A DNA stretch of 64,000 nucleotides from Nocardia sputorum (GTDB lineage: Bacteria; Actinomycetota; Actinomycetes; Mycobacteriales; Mycobacteriaceae): assembly GCF_027924405.1 (NCBI RefSeq), contig NZ_AP026978.1, positions 4,836,001-4,900,000 of the forward strand, written 5' to 3'. This document shows positions 63,803 through 64,000 of the stretch, in pieces. Position numbers and translations under genes: made by a program. The notes under the pieces were generated by a model that saw nothing but the letters and a program-made list of their open reading frames with translations, made no database searches and was not told the DNA's origin. The stretch's first letter is position 1; each line of letters opens with the position of its first letter.

Positions 63803-64000
63803 CGTGACCGAGGAACAGCGCCGAGCCGTGCTGCCCGGCCTGCGGCGGCCCACCGTGAGCTGGAAGCGGGTGCGCGGCAACGCGGGCGTGCTGGTCGCGG
63901 CCGCCGTCGCACTGCTGGCCCTGGGGTGGGCGCTCGCCCCGTCGGTCTTCGCCGGCGGCGACCCGCTGACCGGCGTGCCCGCGCAGAAGTTGCAGGGTCC
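63795..64000 (+). CDS. DppC-type ABC permease, amino-terminal part
   Basis: GTG 63795 overlaps the end of the preceding permease by eight bases (GTG 63804 is an alternative). The 68 codons present show a basic cytoplasmic tail (RRPTVSWKRVRGNAG) and the first membrane helix (about 35-53), then GGDPLTGVPAQKLQGP. These features fit the start of a DppC/OppC partner of the gene before it. The gene is cut by the end of the window. Confidence 0.8.
   Translation, partial: MVDVTEEQRRAVLPGLRRPTVSWKRVRGNAGVLVAAAVALLALGWALAPSVFAGGDPLTGVPAQKLQG

Overview
This is a high-GC actinobacterial chromosome segment, most likely from Nocardia or a close relative in the Mycobacteriales. The grounds are the dcw cell-wall cluster with Wag31/DivIVA, SepF and YggT, and an ultrashort translational T-box before ileS of the type known from Nocardia and Mycobacterium. 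CtpE-, DinX-, LppM- and Mtb12-like proteins and a Rhodococcus-type CrtO ketolase point the same way. It looks like ordinary chromosome: no transposase, integrase, phage gene, rRNA, tRNA or CRISPR array was found. Starts are very often GTG, and ATGA/GTGA stop-start overlaps are common.

Layout. 1-555 holds the amino end of dnaE (reverse, TTG start). 877-1314 is a small secreted protein. 1616-10371 is an acetate or short-chain acid module: a LytS-type kinase and LytTR regulator, a small membrane protein, a sodium/solute symporter with a large extracytoplasmic insert, a DUF485 protein, a second symporter (ActP type) and acetyl-CoA synthetase, closed by a strong terminator. 10613-13313 carries a Rieske lipoprotein, a VOC protein and two lipoproteins. 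13438-15618 is lspA, an RluA-family pseudouridine synthase and a membrane-anchored protein. 15631-24927 is mixed housekeeping: PhzF, CtpE P-type ATPase, RarD, a thioesterase, an Mtb12-like lipoprotein, DinB/DinX, GalU and an NlpC/P60 hydrolase.

25480-50386 is one long reverse-strand block. In transcription order it reads mraZ, rsmH, ftsL-like, ftsI, murE, murF, mraY, murD, ftsW, murG, murC, ftsQ, ftsZ, pgeF, a repeat-built micro-ORF, yggS, sepF, yggT, wag31, a small membrane protein, and ileS under its own T-box. It makes lipid II from UDP-MurNAc precursors, flips or polymerises it at the septum and places the Z-ring and pole. DUF3040 and HEPN genes lie just upstream of mraZ. 51966-57072 runs forward: GNAT acetyltransferase, crtO, cruF, lppM and a CruG-like glycosyltransferase, suggesting a keto, hydroxylated and glycosylated carotenoid. 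58194-64000 is an S-box (SAM-I riboswitch) followed by an ABC-uptake operon that joins an amino-acid-type transporter to an oligopeptide-type one; the last gene runs off the window.

Regulatory signals visible by eye include the T-box, the S-box with its Shine-Dalgarno tucked into P1, and MraZ boxes laid over a promoter. Others are a PafBC/RecA-NDp-type promoter on a leaderless dinB, two CRP/GlxR-like sites, a perfect 28-bp palindrome before the thioesterase gene, and several long-stem terminators. The most unusual element is a 75-bp tandem repeat between pgeF and yggS. It resembles mycobacterial MIRUs: it encodes an in-frame 94-aa micro-ORF coupled by ATGA overlaps to both neighbours.
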